Below are positions 1 through 7,773 of a stretch of 46,698 nucleotides of DNA, piece by piece. The position numbers were made by a program, and so were the translations under genes. Location: contig NZ_RXHU01000006.1 of assembly GCF_003955665.1 (NCBI RefSeq), positions 1 to 46,698 of the forward strand, in the 5' to 3' direction. Within the stretch, counting starts at the first letter, position 1. Each line of letters opens with the position of its first letter. The notes below the pieces were generated by a model. That model made no database searches. It was not told the origin of the DNA and was given only the letters and a program-made list of their open reading frames with translations. Origin of the DNA: Paenibacillus whitsoniae (lineage in GTDB: Bacteria > Bacillota > Bacilli > Paenibacillales > NBRC-103111).

Positions 1-1
1 C

Positions 2-20
2 AGATGTGTATAAGAGACAG
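2..20. other. Nextera/Tn5 mosaic-end adapter remnant
   Basis: The bases AGATGTGTATAAGAGACAG are exactly the 19-base Tn5 mosaic end used in Nextera library adapters. It sits at the very start of the window, so it is best read as untrimmed adapter at a contig end and not as a genomic feature. Confidence 0.95.
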
Positions 21-37
21 CTTGTATCCATTAGGGA

Positions 38-63
38 AACCCGCTTATGTAGCGGGTTTTTCG
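38..63 (+). terminator. Rho-independent terminator
   Basis: AACCCGCT (38-45) pairs perfectly with AGCGGGTT (51-58) around a five-base loop and is followed by a T run. It would end a transcript entering from the left, whose gene lies outside the window or was lost at the adapter junction. Confidence 0.85.
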
Positions 64-80
64 TGTTGGTAATACGGATC

Positions 81-104
81 GAAATTGAACTAATCGTCAA
101 TTTC
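81..104. promoter_or_regulatory. Perfect inverted repeat upstream of the AraC sensor
   Basis: GAAATTGA (81-88) and TCAATTTC (97-104) are perfect inverted 8-base arms around an 8-base spacer. The site lies about 150 bases before the sensor gene. A regulator operator is possible, but no second copy was noticed near the target genes and no promoter boxes are clear. Confidence 0.3.
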
Positions 105-250
105 TCAGTACTTTTCGATAAGACGGGGAACAGATCGTGTCACCCCATGCAAAAATAGCCACCTTGACCGTATATGCGCAATGGAACGATAATCGAAATA
201 CAGTAGGCAAAGGGTCTGTACAAGCGATAGCTTATTGTGGGAGGTTATCT

Positions 251-2566
251 ATGAAGTCAAACGTTTCGGGCAAAGTGATGCTCATCTATGGGATCGTTTT
301 CATGTTTATCATATCGCTAACCTTCGGTCTGTCCTACTTTGGCACGGTTGGCAGACTGAAGCGGGATCTCACAGATACGAATCTGGCGCTGCTCAAGCAA
401 GTGGATCAAAAGATGGAGGCGGCTTTTCGGCAGACGGAAAAGGATTTGCTCGGTTTGACCGATCAGCTGGAATTCGTTTACTTCATGTACGGCAGCTATA
501 TGGAGGACTCGCTGCGCTACACAACCTTTTTTGGTCTCAATGAGAAGCTGAAAAACTTTATTAATTCCAATCCGAATTATTCGTCAATCTTCCTTTATTC
601 CTCAACCAGCGGGGACATCTTCACGGATAAAGCTTTCATGCAGGCAGCTTCAAGCGAGGAAAAGTGGTTGGATGCGTATATCGATATGCCGGAATATGTA
701 CGGTGGCTGACGACGCATCAAGTGTGGGACGGGTTCGGGAATCAGGATGTGGTTACACTTGTACGCACTTATCCGACCATCAGCAGTCCGGGCTATCGTA
801 AAGGGGTGGTCGCGGTCAACATAAAAGAAGAGGTCCTTTATACAATGGTAAAAGCCGTATATGAGGACAGCAAGGTCGGGCATCTCTTCATTATCGATAA
901 GGATGGAAACGTTGTAACCCACGATGACAAAACACAAATTTACCGGAATATGCGGGAGCTGCCCTATATCAAGCAAGCATTATCCGACAAGAGTACGGGT
1001 TCGTTCACAATGAATATGGAAGGTATCGATCAAACCGTGTTTCACCGCTATTCCGACTATACTGGCTGGACGATGATCAGTATCGTGCCGGAGGCGCAAA
1101 TCTATAAGCCGCTTCAAGTGACGCGCAATCTGTTGTTCGTTTTTGCTGCTGGGATGATTGCTCTTGCACTGATCGTGTTATTTTATGTGAACAGGTGGAC
1201 GTATAAACCGTTGGATCGTTTAGTTGGGAAAGTATCGGGCTCATATCGCTCAGGACGCCAGGAGAGGACCGGTGCTAGAGCGCTTGGTCTACAGGAACTG
1301 GAACGGGTGTTCGATCAGATGGTACTGGACCAGGAGCATTTGGAGAAGCATGTGCGCGATTCCAAGCCGGTTCTAAAGTGGAAAATTATGATGGATCTCC
1401 TCGCCGGCTACAGAACAGACTATTCGTCCGTTCGTCATCACCTGGAATTCGTAGGGGTTCGATTATATCCGGACAGGTATCTGGTCTGCACCGCGGAAAT
1501 AAGCAAAGAGGGGGAAGCTGGGGAAGCTGTAACCCCTCGGGACGAAACCTTGTATACGTTTGCTTTCTGCAATGTGGCCGAAGAGCTGATCAACAGTGAA
1601 TGTGCCGGCTCTGCCATCGATCTGGGGGGCGGTCGGGCCGCCGTAATTTTCAGCTTCGCGGAGGGAGATGCTGAGCAGAACCACTTGCGGGCCCTTGCTA
1701 TCCTGGAGATGATTCTCGATGTCATGAAAAAGCAGTTCCGTCTGAATGTTACAGTTGGGGTTGGCCGAAGCTGCAAAGAGATGAAGCACATTGCCGCCTC
1801 CTATGACGAGTCGCGTAAAGCGCTCCATTATAAAATGGTGTTCGGCCAACACTCTGTGATCTCCATTGAAGATCTTCAAACGGCAGACAGTCAGGACTAT
1901 TACCGCCTGAACCGGATGGCGGAGCCAATTATGGACGCGATGAAGAGCGCCGATATGGAGAAGCTGCGGCGCGGTCTGGGGGAGCTGTATCAAGTGGCGG
2001 TTGAAAGTAATCTGCCTCCAGACCTGCTGCGTCAGCTATCCTTTGATATGATTATGAAATCGCTGCAAGCGGCGGGCGCCATCGGGGTAGAGCCAGAGGA
2101 ATCGATGGGGGCGTTGGACAGCATTTACGAGAAAATCAGTCGCTGCGAGAATTGGAGAGAAGCCGAGAAACTCGTTCTGTCGGTGCTTGAAGAACTGGTG
2201 GCGAAGATCGAGGAGAAGCGCAGCCACCGGGGCCGGAATGAGGCCATCGAAAGAATGCTGACCTATATCCAGGAACATTACCACGAAAGTGATCTTTCAC
2301 TGGATCGGTTGGCTGAGCAATTTCATCTCAGTCCGACCTATATCAGCAAGCTGTTTAAAGAATATACGGAAAGCAATTTTATTGATCATCTCATCGCGAT
2401 TCGAATTGACGCCTCCAAGTCGTTGCTGTTGGATAAGGAACGCAAGGTGAACGAAGTTTCCGAAGCGGTAGGCTACGCGAATACAAGAAGCTTCCTGCGA
2501 ACGTTCAAAAAGTATTCGGGCATGACGCCGACGGAGTTTCGGGAATCGGCGAAGATCAAGTCCTAA
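251..2566 (+). CDS. Membrane-bound AraC-family sensor-regulator (YtdP-like)
   Basis: This 771-residue one-component regulator likely senses an extracellular sugar and activates the hydrolase and transporter genes downstream. A transmembrane segment lies near residues 9-30, followed by a large extracellular region of Cache type (about 35-290), a second membrane segment near 293-315, a cytoplasmic linker, and a C-terminal AraC DNA-binding domain from about 667 with two helix-turn-helix units and the terminal pattern FKKYSGMTPTEFR. Length and layout match B. subtilis YtdP, which also neighbours LplB/YtcP-type permeases. The frame is open from 137, but the ATG at 251 has a GGGAGG ribosome site (239-244) and directly precedes the first membrane helix, so I chose it. 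The ligand cannot be read from the sequence. Confidence 0.9.
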   Translation: MKSNVSGKVMLIYGIVFMFIISLTFGLSYFGTVGRLKRDLTDTNLALLKQVDQKMEAAFRQTEKDLLGLTDQLEFVYFMYGSYMEDSLRYTTFFGLNEKLKNFINSNPNYSSIFLYSSTSGDIFTDKAFMQAASSEEKWLDAYIDMPEYVRWLTTHQVWDGFGNQDVVTLVRTYPTISSPGYRKGVVAVNIKEEVLYTMVKAVYEDSKVGHLFIIDKDGNVVTHDDKTQIYRNMRELPYIKQALSDKSTGSFTMNMEGIDQTVFHRYSDYTGWTMISIVPEAQIYKPLQVTRNLLFVFAAGMIALALIVLFYVNRWTYKPLDRLVGKVSGSYRSGRQERTGARALGLQELERVFDQMVLDQEHLEKHVRDSKPVLKWKIMMDLLAGYRTDYSSVRHHLEFVGVRLYPDRYLVCTAEISKEGEAGEAVTPRDETLYTFAFCNVAEELINSECAGSAIDLGGGRAAVIFSFAEGDAEQNHLRALAILEMILDVMKKQFRLNVTVGVGRSCKEMKHIAASYDESRKALHYKMVFGQHSVISIEDLQTADSQDYYRLNRMAEPIMDAMKSADMEKLRRGLGELYQVAVESNLPPDLLRQLSFDMIMKSLQAAGAIGVEPEESMGALDSIYEKISRCENWREAEKLVLSVLEELVAKIEEKRSHRGRNEAIERMLTYIQEHYHESDLSLDRLAEQFHLSPTYISKLFKEYTESNFIDHLIAIRIDASKSLLLDKERKVNEVSEAVGYANTRSFLRTFKKYSGMTPTEFRESAKIKS

Positions 2567-2597
2567 AACTACGGTTAATTGAAAATAAAGCATTCAC

Positions 2598-2638
2598 GCT
2601 CCGCCGCACACTCAACAGTGGGCGGCGTTTGTCTTTTC
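2598..2638 (+). terminator. Terminator after the AraC sensor gene
   Basis: CGCCGCACAC pairs with GTGGGCGGCG with one mismatch, and TTTGTCTTTT follows. It separates the regulator transcript from the hydrolase operon, so the operon probably has its own promoter between about 2640 and 2840. I could not identify that promoter with confidence. Confidence 0.75.
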
Positions 2639-2843
2639 TAAAAGCACACGCTTATAAGTCCAGTGTGCGAATTTTCGCCGCTGTTTACTTATCCGTAAAA
2701 AATGAAACCGTGCTTAAAAGTGTCACGCGAGAAGGATTAAAAAAGGTCATGTAGTGCAGATTTCGTCTATTCTCAAGTGATGGATGTCGCCTTACGATCA
2801 TACCATCCGCTAACCTGCGGATAATACCAAAGGGAGGAGGAAG

Positions 2844-2966
2844 ATGACAAACCGAAAAGTGATGGGGGTGGAGCACAGGCGGGTAACGGAAGGTTGGACA
2901 AGAGATATTTTTGAAAGCGCTTCAAAAAAATGGGCCGGGAGGATTTCATTTGATGAGGATATTTAG
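2844..2966 (+). CDS. Short upstream ORF (40 residues) overlapping the hydrolase start
   Basis: An ATG at 2844 follows a very strong AGGGAGGAGG ribosome site (2831-2840). It opens a 40-codon frame that ends with TAG at 2964-2966, 14 bases inside the next gene (ATG at 2953). The peptide begins MTNRKVMGVEHRRVTEGW, is polar, and has no signal sequence or membrane helix. The strong ribosome site and the overlap suggest translational coupling or a leader role for the hydrolase. A cre-like site lies inside the frame. I do not recognise the peptide, and it could be fortuitous, because the hydrolase also has its own GGGAGG site at 2937-2942. Confidence 0.45.
   Translation: MTNRKVMGVEHRRVTEGWTRDIFESASKKWAGRISFDEDI
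2912..2925. promoter_or_regulatory. cre-like CcpA operator
   Basis: TGAAAGCGCTTCAA matches the B. subtilis cre consensus TGWAARCGYTWNCW at 13 of 14 positions; only position 13 departs. It lies just before the hydrolase ribosome site, where CcpA binding would act as a roadblock. This fits carbon catabolite repression of a polysaccharide-degradation operon. Confidence 0.6.
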
Positions 2967-5661
2967 AAAAACAGGCTTGTACCTATGCGCAGTTACGATG
3001 TTATTCAGTTCGGCGCTCATGGCACCCACGGGCACGGATCTCGTCCGGGCGAGTGGGAACGAGAAGCTGTTGAGCGGCAATTCTTTGGGAGCCTTGTTCC
3101 CTGTATCCACTCAGACAATCGCTACTGGAGCCACCTATTCATGGCTGACAGAGGGCACACATGCGACAGATTCCCTCATTGTCTCGACGGATAACAACGG
3201 GGCACCGGACATGTCCGATGGAATTAACGGCCCGGACGGCAATTACAGCAACAATTCTACATGGGCTAACAACACGGTCGCTTTCGGAACGATGATCTAT
3301 GACTTGAAATCTGTCTACAAGGTAACGACCGTCAAAGTGTGGGCGGACACGGCGACGAATAGCGGAATGAAGCGTTTTGAGGTGCTGGCCAGCCTCGACG
3401 GTTTGACCTATGCCCAGGCAGGAACTGTAGAAAATACGAATGCGGCGAATTCTGGCTTCGCTGCGGTTGAATTATCGATCAAGCCGACTGTGTACGCCAG
3501 ATACATCAAAGTGATTATGCATAAAGATACGCCCCAATATAACATGAGACTTGGCGAGGTCGCCGTGTTCGGGGATTCCCTGGAGCCGCAGGCACTGCTC
3601 AGCAACAATTTCTTAAGGTCCGGAGGTCCCTACAATACGAACACGCCTAGGCTGCCGACGAATGCTGTGTATCAATGGGCAACAGACCAGCCCTTTGTGA
3701 CGCAAGGCGATTTAATTACAACCGACAATGATGCCAAAAATGACGGGGCAGGAGGCGTAGCCGACCTCATTGACGGCTCAAGTACCGAAACTTCGGCGGA
3801 TATGACCGTCAACTCCGCATGGTCGTCACAGGGAAAGTACGGAACCGTCATTTTTAACTTGAACGAGATATATCAGATTGGCAACATCGATGTATGGACT
3901 AGAGCGGACAGCACCAAGTATATGGATGGTTATGAGGTCCAGTTGAGCACGGATGGAGTGAACTATACGTCACTTGGCTACACAGCCAATCCGAACGCTC
4001 GTACATCCAGTGCGATTGTGAATACGGTATCCTCCGGCGTGCCGGGGAGAAATGCCAAATATGTCAAGATCATTATGCATAATGCGAATGACTCCCAGCA
4101 ACTGACGGTCGGCGAGATCGCAATCTGGGGTTGGAAGCTGTACGATACGTCGCTTTCGCAGACCGCAACGCCCGAGCAGGTGGAGGTGAGAGCGGATTTG
4201 AAAAATTACAGCACTCTCTATCTTGATTGGTCCAGCTATAACCATGTAGTTAACAACGTAAATAAATACGCGGTGTATATCGAAACCTCCGACTTTACCA
4301 ACGCCTCCGGCCTGACGGCTGCAATGACCTTAAATCCAGGCACAGTCGGGCAATTGGGCAAATACACGCCTTATTTTGCGCTTAAACCGGAGACGACCTA
4401 CTATATAGCGGTAACGCCGTTCCGCTCAGGAAGTACAGAACGAACCGATGTGACTACGCTTCGGATAACGACGCCTTCCGTACTCGGCAGAGCCAAAGCG
4501 GGGGACATATTTGCGGTTAACGATGCGCCCTATGGCGGAGGGAACTATGTCAATCACGGGGCTGATGAAGAGGCGAATCTGACGAAAAAATTGAAGCTGC
4601 TGAGGGAAATCGGCGGCATTAACAAGAGCAGATGGTGGGATCACAGCAGTTCAATGAAAACGAAATACGGCAGCTACGGAGTCAACTTTCATCTGTTTTA
4701 TCACGGCAGCAGCTATGTGGCCGGGGATAATAATCAAGGCGTGTGGACGTTTTCCTCCTTTAATGAGCCTGACTTGGCTGGGACCGCTCCCTCATCGGCC
4801 GCAACGACTGTCATGAATAATCATAGCAGCATGAAAGCGGTTGACAACAGGAATCTGCTGGTGGAGCCCGCGCTTGCCGGAGTCGATGCCGCCAGTCTTG
4901 CTTGGTTGGATGACTTTTACAATTCCGACGGGCAGAACGGTGCATTGGTCAAATCTTATTTTGACGTCATGGATGTTCATCCTTATGTGAAATATGCGGA
5001 TGCGGCGGTGCCAGGGCTGGATCAAGGAACGCCGGAGAAGTTAATATCCAAAATCGCTGATTTAAAAACGGTGATGTCAAGCCATGGAGACACCGGCAAG
5101 CCCATTGTGTTTACCGAGTTAGGCTGGAGCACCTATTCAGGCGGGGGATTTTTGAAAAAGGTTGACCGTGCGACGCAGAGGAACTACTTGGCAAGGGCAT
5201 ATCTGCACGCGATCGCCAGTGGTGTCAGCACGGTGCATTGGTACAACTTCCAGGATGACGGGACGACCGCAAGCAATTTGGAGCATAACCTTGGGCTTAT
5301 CGACTGGAATGCGGTGCCGAAGCCCAGCTATTACGGCTATTACACGCTAGTAAGGGTGATGAAAGATGCGGAATATCTGGGGCCTGTAACCGGCATCGGC
5401 AATCCTTATTATGGCTACAGGTTTTGGGACGAGAATAAAAACCGGTACGTGACCTCCTTGTGGGATGCCAGTTGGCAGACAACAAGCACCGGGAATGCAA
5501 CAGCTGTGTTGGCAACAAGCGATGCCGGGGTTACGGTTGTCGGCATTGATGGCAGCCATAAGTATCTCCCCGCGGTAGCGGGAAGCATATCGATCCCGCT
5601 TACAGGAGCACCCTTGTTCATTTACTCCAGTCAAAGCGTAAGCGTGACTTCAGTCAGCTAG
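2953..5661 (+). CDS. Secreted clan GH-A glycoside hydrolase with two discoidin-like domains (paralogue 1)
   Basis: This 902-residue extracellular enzyme likely cuts a polysaccharide chain. A signal peptide (cleavage near residue 33) is followed by two related galactose-binding (F5/8 type C-like) sandwich domains, about 36-207 and 212-397, each opening with an LLSxN motif. A fibronectin III-like domain (about 410-505), a TIM-barrel catalytic domain (about 515-815) and a C-terminal beta domain follow. The predicted acid/base is E605 in FNEPDL and the predicted nucleophile is E722 in FTELGWST, the clan GH-A arrangement (GH39/GH5-like; I cannot name the family). ATG 2953 is preferred over an in-frame TTG at 2911 because it follows GGGAGG (2937-2942) and starts the signal peptide. 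It is the first of three paralogues in this locus. The substrate is unknown. Confidence 0.88.
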   Translation: MRIFRKTGLYLCAVTMLFSSALMAPTGTDLVRASGNEKLLSGNSLGALFPVSTQTIATGATYSWLTEGTHATDSLIVSTDNNGAPDMSDGINGPDGNYSNNSTWANNTVAFGTMIYDLKSVYKVTTVKVWADTATNSGMKRFEVLASLDGLTYAQAGTVENTNAANSGFAAVELSIKPTVYARYIKVIMHKDTPQYNMRLGEVAVFGDSLEPQALLSNNFLRSGGPYNTNTPRLPTNAVYQWATDQPFVTQGDLITTDNDAKNDGAGGVADLIDGSSTETSADMTVNSAWSSQGKYGTVIFNLNEIYQIGNIDVWTRADSTKYMDGYEVQLSTDGVNYTSLGYTANPNARTSSAIVNTVSSGVPGRNAKYVKIIMHNANDSQQLTVGEIAIWGWKLYDTSLSQTATPEQVEVRADLKNYSTLYLDWSSYNHVVNNVNKYAVYIETSDFTNASGLTAAMTLNPGTVGQLGKYTPYFALKPETTYYIAVTPFRSGSTERTDVTTLRITTPSVLGRAKAGDIFAVNDAPYGGGNYVNHGADEEANLTKKLKLLREIGGINKSRWWDHSSSMKTKYGSYGVNFHLFYHGSSYVAGDNNQGVWTFSSFNEPDLAGTAPSSAATTVMNNHSSMKAVDNRNLLVEPALAGVDAASLAWLDDFYNSDGQNGALVKSYFDVMDVHPYVKYADAAVPGLDQGTPEKLISKIADLKTVMSSHGDTGKPIVFTELGWSTYSGGGFLKKVDRATQRNYLARAYLHAIASGVSTVHWYNFQDDGTTASNLEHNLGLIDWNAVPKPSYYGYYTLVRVMKDAEYLGPVTGIGNPYYGYRFWDENKNRYVTSLWDASWQTTSTGNATAVLATSDAGVTVVGIDGSHKYLPAVAGSISIPLTGAPLFIYSSQSVSVTSVS

Positions 5662-5757
5662 AGACACTTGTCACCTTAAAGAAGTGAACCCTACACAAAA
5701 AAGGTGACCAGTCGGCAAGCTAAAAAAATACATGGCGTTCAAGACGTGTCTCTTTTC
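5660..5757 (+). other. Nested inverted repeats between hydrolase and permease genes
   Basis: AGAGACAC (5660-5667) pairs with GTGTCTCT (5746-5753), and inside it GTCACCTT (5670-5677) pairs with AAGGTGAC (5701-5708). The outer stem ends in CTTTTCT. The structure begins in the hydrolase stop codon and could act as an attenuator, partial terminator or processing site that sets the hydrolase-to-transporter ratio. Confidence 0.45.
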
Positions 5758-5832
5758 TAACACAGCGGCTGCGGAGTACGATCAAATCGCCGGCACACCA
5801 ACCGGTCCACATTGCGAAAGGGTGAACACCAT

Positions 5833-6807
5833 ATGGAGGAAAAACAGGCTCGTTTCAATACGGTGACACGACGGAAGCCAGTATCCATCAAGCCGGCCCC
5901 GTCCGCATTCCGCAGCCGCTTGACTAGGGACCGCCATTTATATTTGATGCTGCTGCCTGTCATTGGATTCTACTTAATGTTTAAATACGCGCCAATGGCA
6001 GGTGAAGTGATCGCCTTTAAGGATTATCGATTTGCTGATGGCCTATTCGGCAGCAGGTGGGTGGGGTTTAAGCATTTCGAGAGCTTGTTCCAAAGCATTG
6101 ATTTTTGGAGGGTTCTCAGGAATACGTTGCTTCTTAACGTATATAGCCTTGTATTTGGATTTCCGGTGCCCATCGGCTTGGCGCTTCTGCTGAATGAAGT
6201 GCGGAGGGAATGGTATAAGCGGATTGTTCAGAATTTGCTGTACTTGCCTCACTTTATTTCGTGGGCGGTGCTGGGGGGGATCTTCATTGCGATGCTTTCC
6301 CCAAGCACGGGCGTTGTCAACATGGTGCTCACGAAGGTGTTTGGTATCGATCCCATCTATTTCATGGCCAGCTCTGCCTGGTGGCCGTTTGCTTACACCT
6401 TGTCGGGCATTTGGAGGGAGGCAGGCTGGGGTACGATCCTTTATCTCGCTGCGATGGCATCGATTGATCCTCAGCTGTATGAGGCGGCCAAGATGGATGG
6501 CGCCTCCAAGCTGCGCCAGATCTGGCATATTACACTGCCGGGCATTCGCAGCACCATTGCCATTTTGCTCGTGCTCCGCATGGGACAGATGATGGATGTG
6601 GGGCTTGAACAAACGCTGGTGCTGCAAAACATGTCCGTCCTGGATGTGGCGGATGTGATCAGCACTTATGTATACCGGGTCGGGCTGCAGAATATGAACT
6701 ACAGCTATACGACCGCTCTCGGTTTATTCCAATCCGCAGTCGGACTGATTCTGGTTGTAGGCGTAAACAGATTGACCCGGGTGTTTGGAGAAAGGGGGTT
6801 ATGGTGA
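5833..6807 (+). CDS. ABC sugar transporter permease, LplB type
   Basis: This 324-residue inner-membrane subunit belongs to a carbohydrate importer and probably pairs with the next gene product. The N-terminal basic stretch is followed by six predicted helices, beginning YLMLLPVIGFYLMFKY. The coupling-loop motif EAAKMDGASKLRQIWHITLPG (about residues 217-237) contacts the ATPase. Start choice: ATG 5833 has AAAGGGTG (5817-5824) nine bases upstream, better than the TTG at 5812. The stop is four bases before the next start, indicating one transcript. Homologues import complex oligosaccharides in Paenibacillus and Bacillus. No ATPase gene is present in the window. Confidence 0.9.
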   Translation: MEEKQARFNTVTRRKPVSIKPAPSAFRSRLTRDRHLYLMLLPVIGFYLMFKYAPMAGEVIAFKDYRFADGLFGSRWVGFKHFESLFQSIDFWRVLRNTLLLNVYSLVFGFPVPIGLALLLNEVRREWYKRIVQNLLYLPHFISWAVLGGIFIAMLSPSTGVVNMVLTKVFGIDPIYFMASSAWWPFAYTLSGIWREAGWGTILYLAAMASIDPQLYEAAKMDGASKLRQIWHITLPGIRSTIAILLVLRMGQMMDVGLEQTLVLQNMSVLDVADVISTYVYRVGLQNMNYSYTTALGLFQSAVGLILVVGVNRLTRVFGERGLW

Positions 6808-6810
6808 GCA

Positions 6811-7707
6811 ATGGATAGGTACAAGTCACGCGATTCTCTCTTTGTCCGCTTGGGGACCGGGGCAAACTATACGATATTGGCTTTCTGCGCGCTTATCGCT
6901 TTATATCCGCTTTGGTATGAAATAGCGGCTTCCTTCAGCAGCAGCAGGGCCATTACGGCGGGCGAGGTCGCGCTGTGGCCGGTTGATTTCAATACAGAGG
7001 CCTACAAGCGGCTTTTCCTGGATGGACAGCTCATTGTGGCTATGCGCAATACGGTGCTGGTTACAGTTGTAGGCACTGCGCTCAACATGATCCTGACCGT
7101 ACTGGCTGCTTATCCGTTATCAAGACGAAGACTTATGGGGCGCCAGGCGCTGCTCATGTTCATTACGTTCACCATGCTGTTCATCTCGGGTGTCATTCCG
7201 AATTTTATTCTCGTGAAGTCGTTGGGACTTATGAATACGTACTGGGCGTTATGGCTTCCTTCTTTGATCAGTACATACAACATGTTTGTTATGAAAACGT
7301 TCATGGAAGGCTTGCCGGAAGAAGTGGAGGAGTCGGCGGCGATTGACGGGGCAGGCGATTGGAGAATACTAGCCCAAATTATGATACCTCTTTGCAAGCC
7401 GATTATTGCCGCACTGTCGCTCTTTTATGCAGTCGGATGGTGGAACTCCTATTTTAACGTGCTGTTATATGTGACCAAGTCAACCATGCATACACTGACG
7501 CTTAAGCTCTACCAGATGATTCTGCAGGTGGATCAGAGCCTTCTTGACAGCGGTTCGGGAAGCGAGGGGGTCGCACAGGTGGTTCTGACGCCGGAAGGCA
7601 TTAAAGCGGCTGCGATTGTTATTGCGGTTACGCCGATTCTGATCGTGTATCCGTTCTTGCAAAAGCATTTTGTCAAAGGTGTCTTGATCGGTTCAGTGAA
7701 AGGTTGA
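6811..7707 (+). CDS. ABC sugar transporter permease, YtcP/AraQ type
   Basis: This 298-residue second permease completes the transport channel with the preceding gene product. It shows six predicted helices, the early motif ALYPLWYEIAASFSS, the coupling-loop motif EESAAIDGAGDWRILAQIMIPL (about residues 171-192), and the family's C-terminal VYPFLQKHFVKGVLIGSVKG. The start ATG follows AAAGGGGG (6791-6798) located within the end of the upstream gene, so translation is probably coupled. The binding-protein gene follows after a short gap of about 65 bases. Confidence 0.9.
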   Translation: MDRYKSRDSLFVRLGTGANYTILAFCALIALYPLWYEIAASFSSSRAITAGEVALWPVDFNTEAYKRLFLDGQLIVAMRNTVLVTVVGTALNMILTVLAAYPLSRRRLMGRQALLMFITFTMLFISGVIPNFILVKSLGLMNTYWALWLPSLISTYNMFVMKTFMEGLPEEVEESAAIDGAGDWRILAQIMIPLCKPIIAALSLFYAVGWWNSYFNVLLYVTKSTMHTLTLKLYQMILQVDQSLLDSGSGSEGVAQVVLTPEGIKAAAIVIAVTPILIVYPFLQKHFVKGVLIGSVKG

Positions 7708-7773
7708 TATCATGGGGCGAGCAGTCCTTGATATAGATGCAAACTATATTTTAAGGGGATGAGAAGGTTGAAA

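Noticed and set aside
1..20. A natural Tn5-type transposon end
   Set aside because: No transposase gene or second end is present, and the location at the exact contig start fits library adapter carry-over.
2911..2952. TTG at 2911 as the start of the first hydrolase
   Set aside because: It lies on the cre-like site without a spaced ribosome site and would place 14 extra residues before a normal signal peptide.
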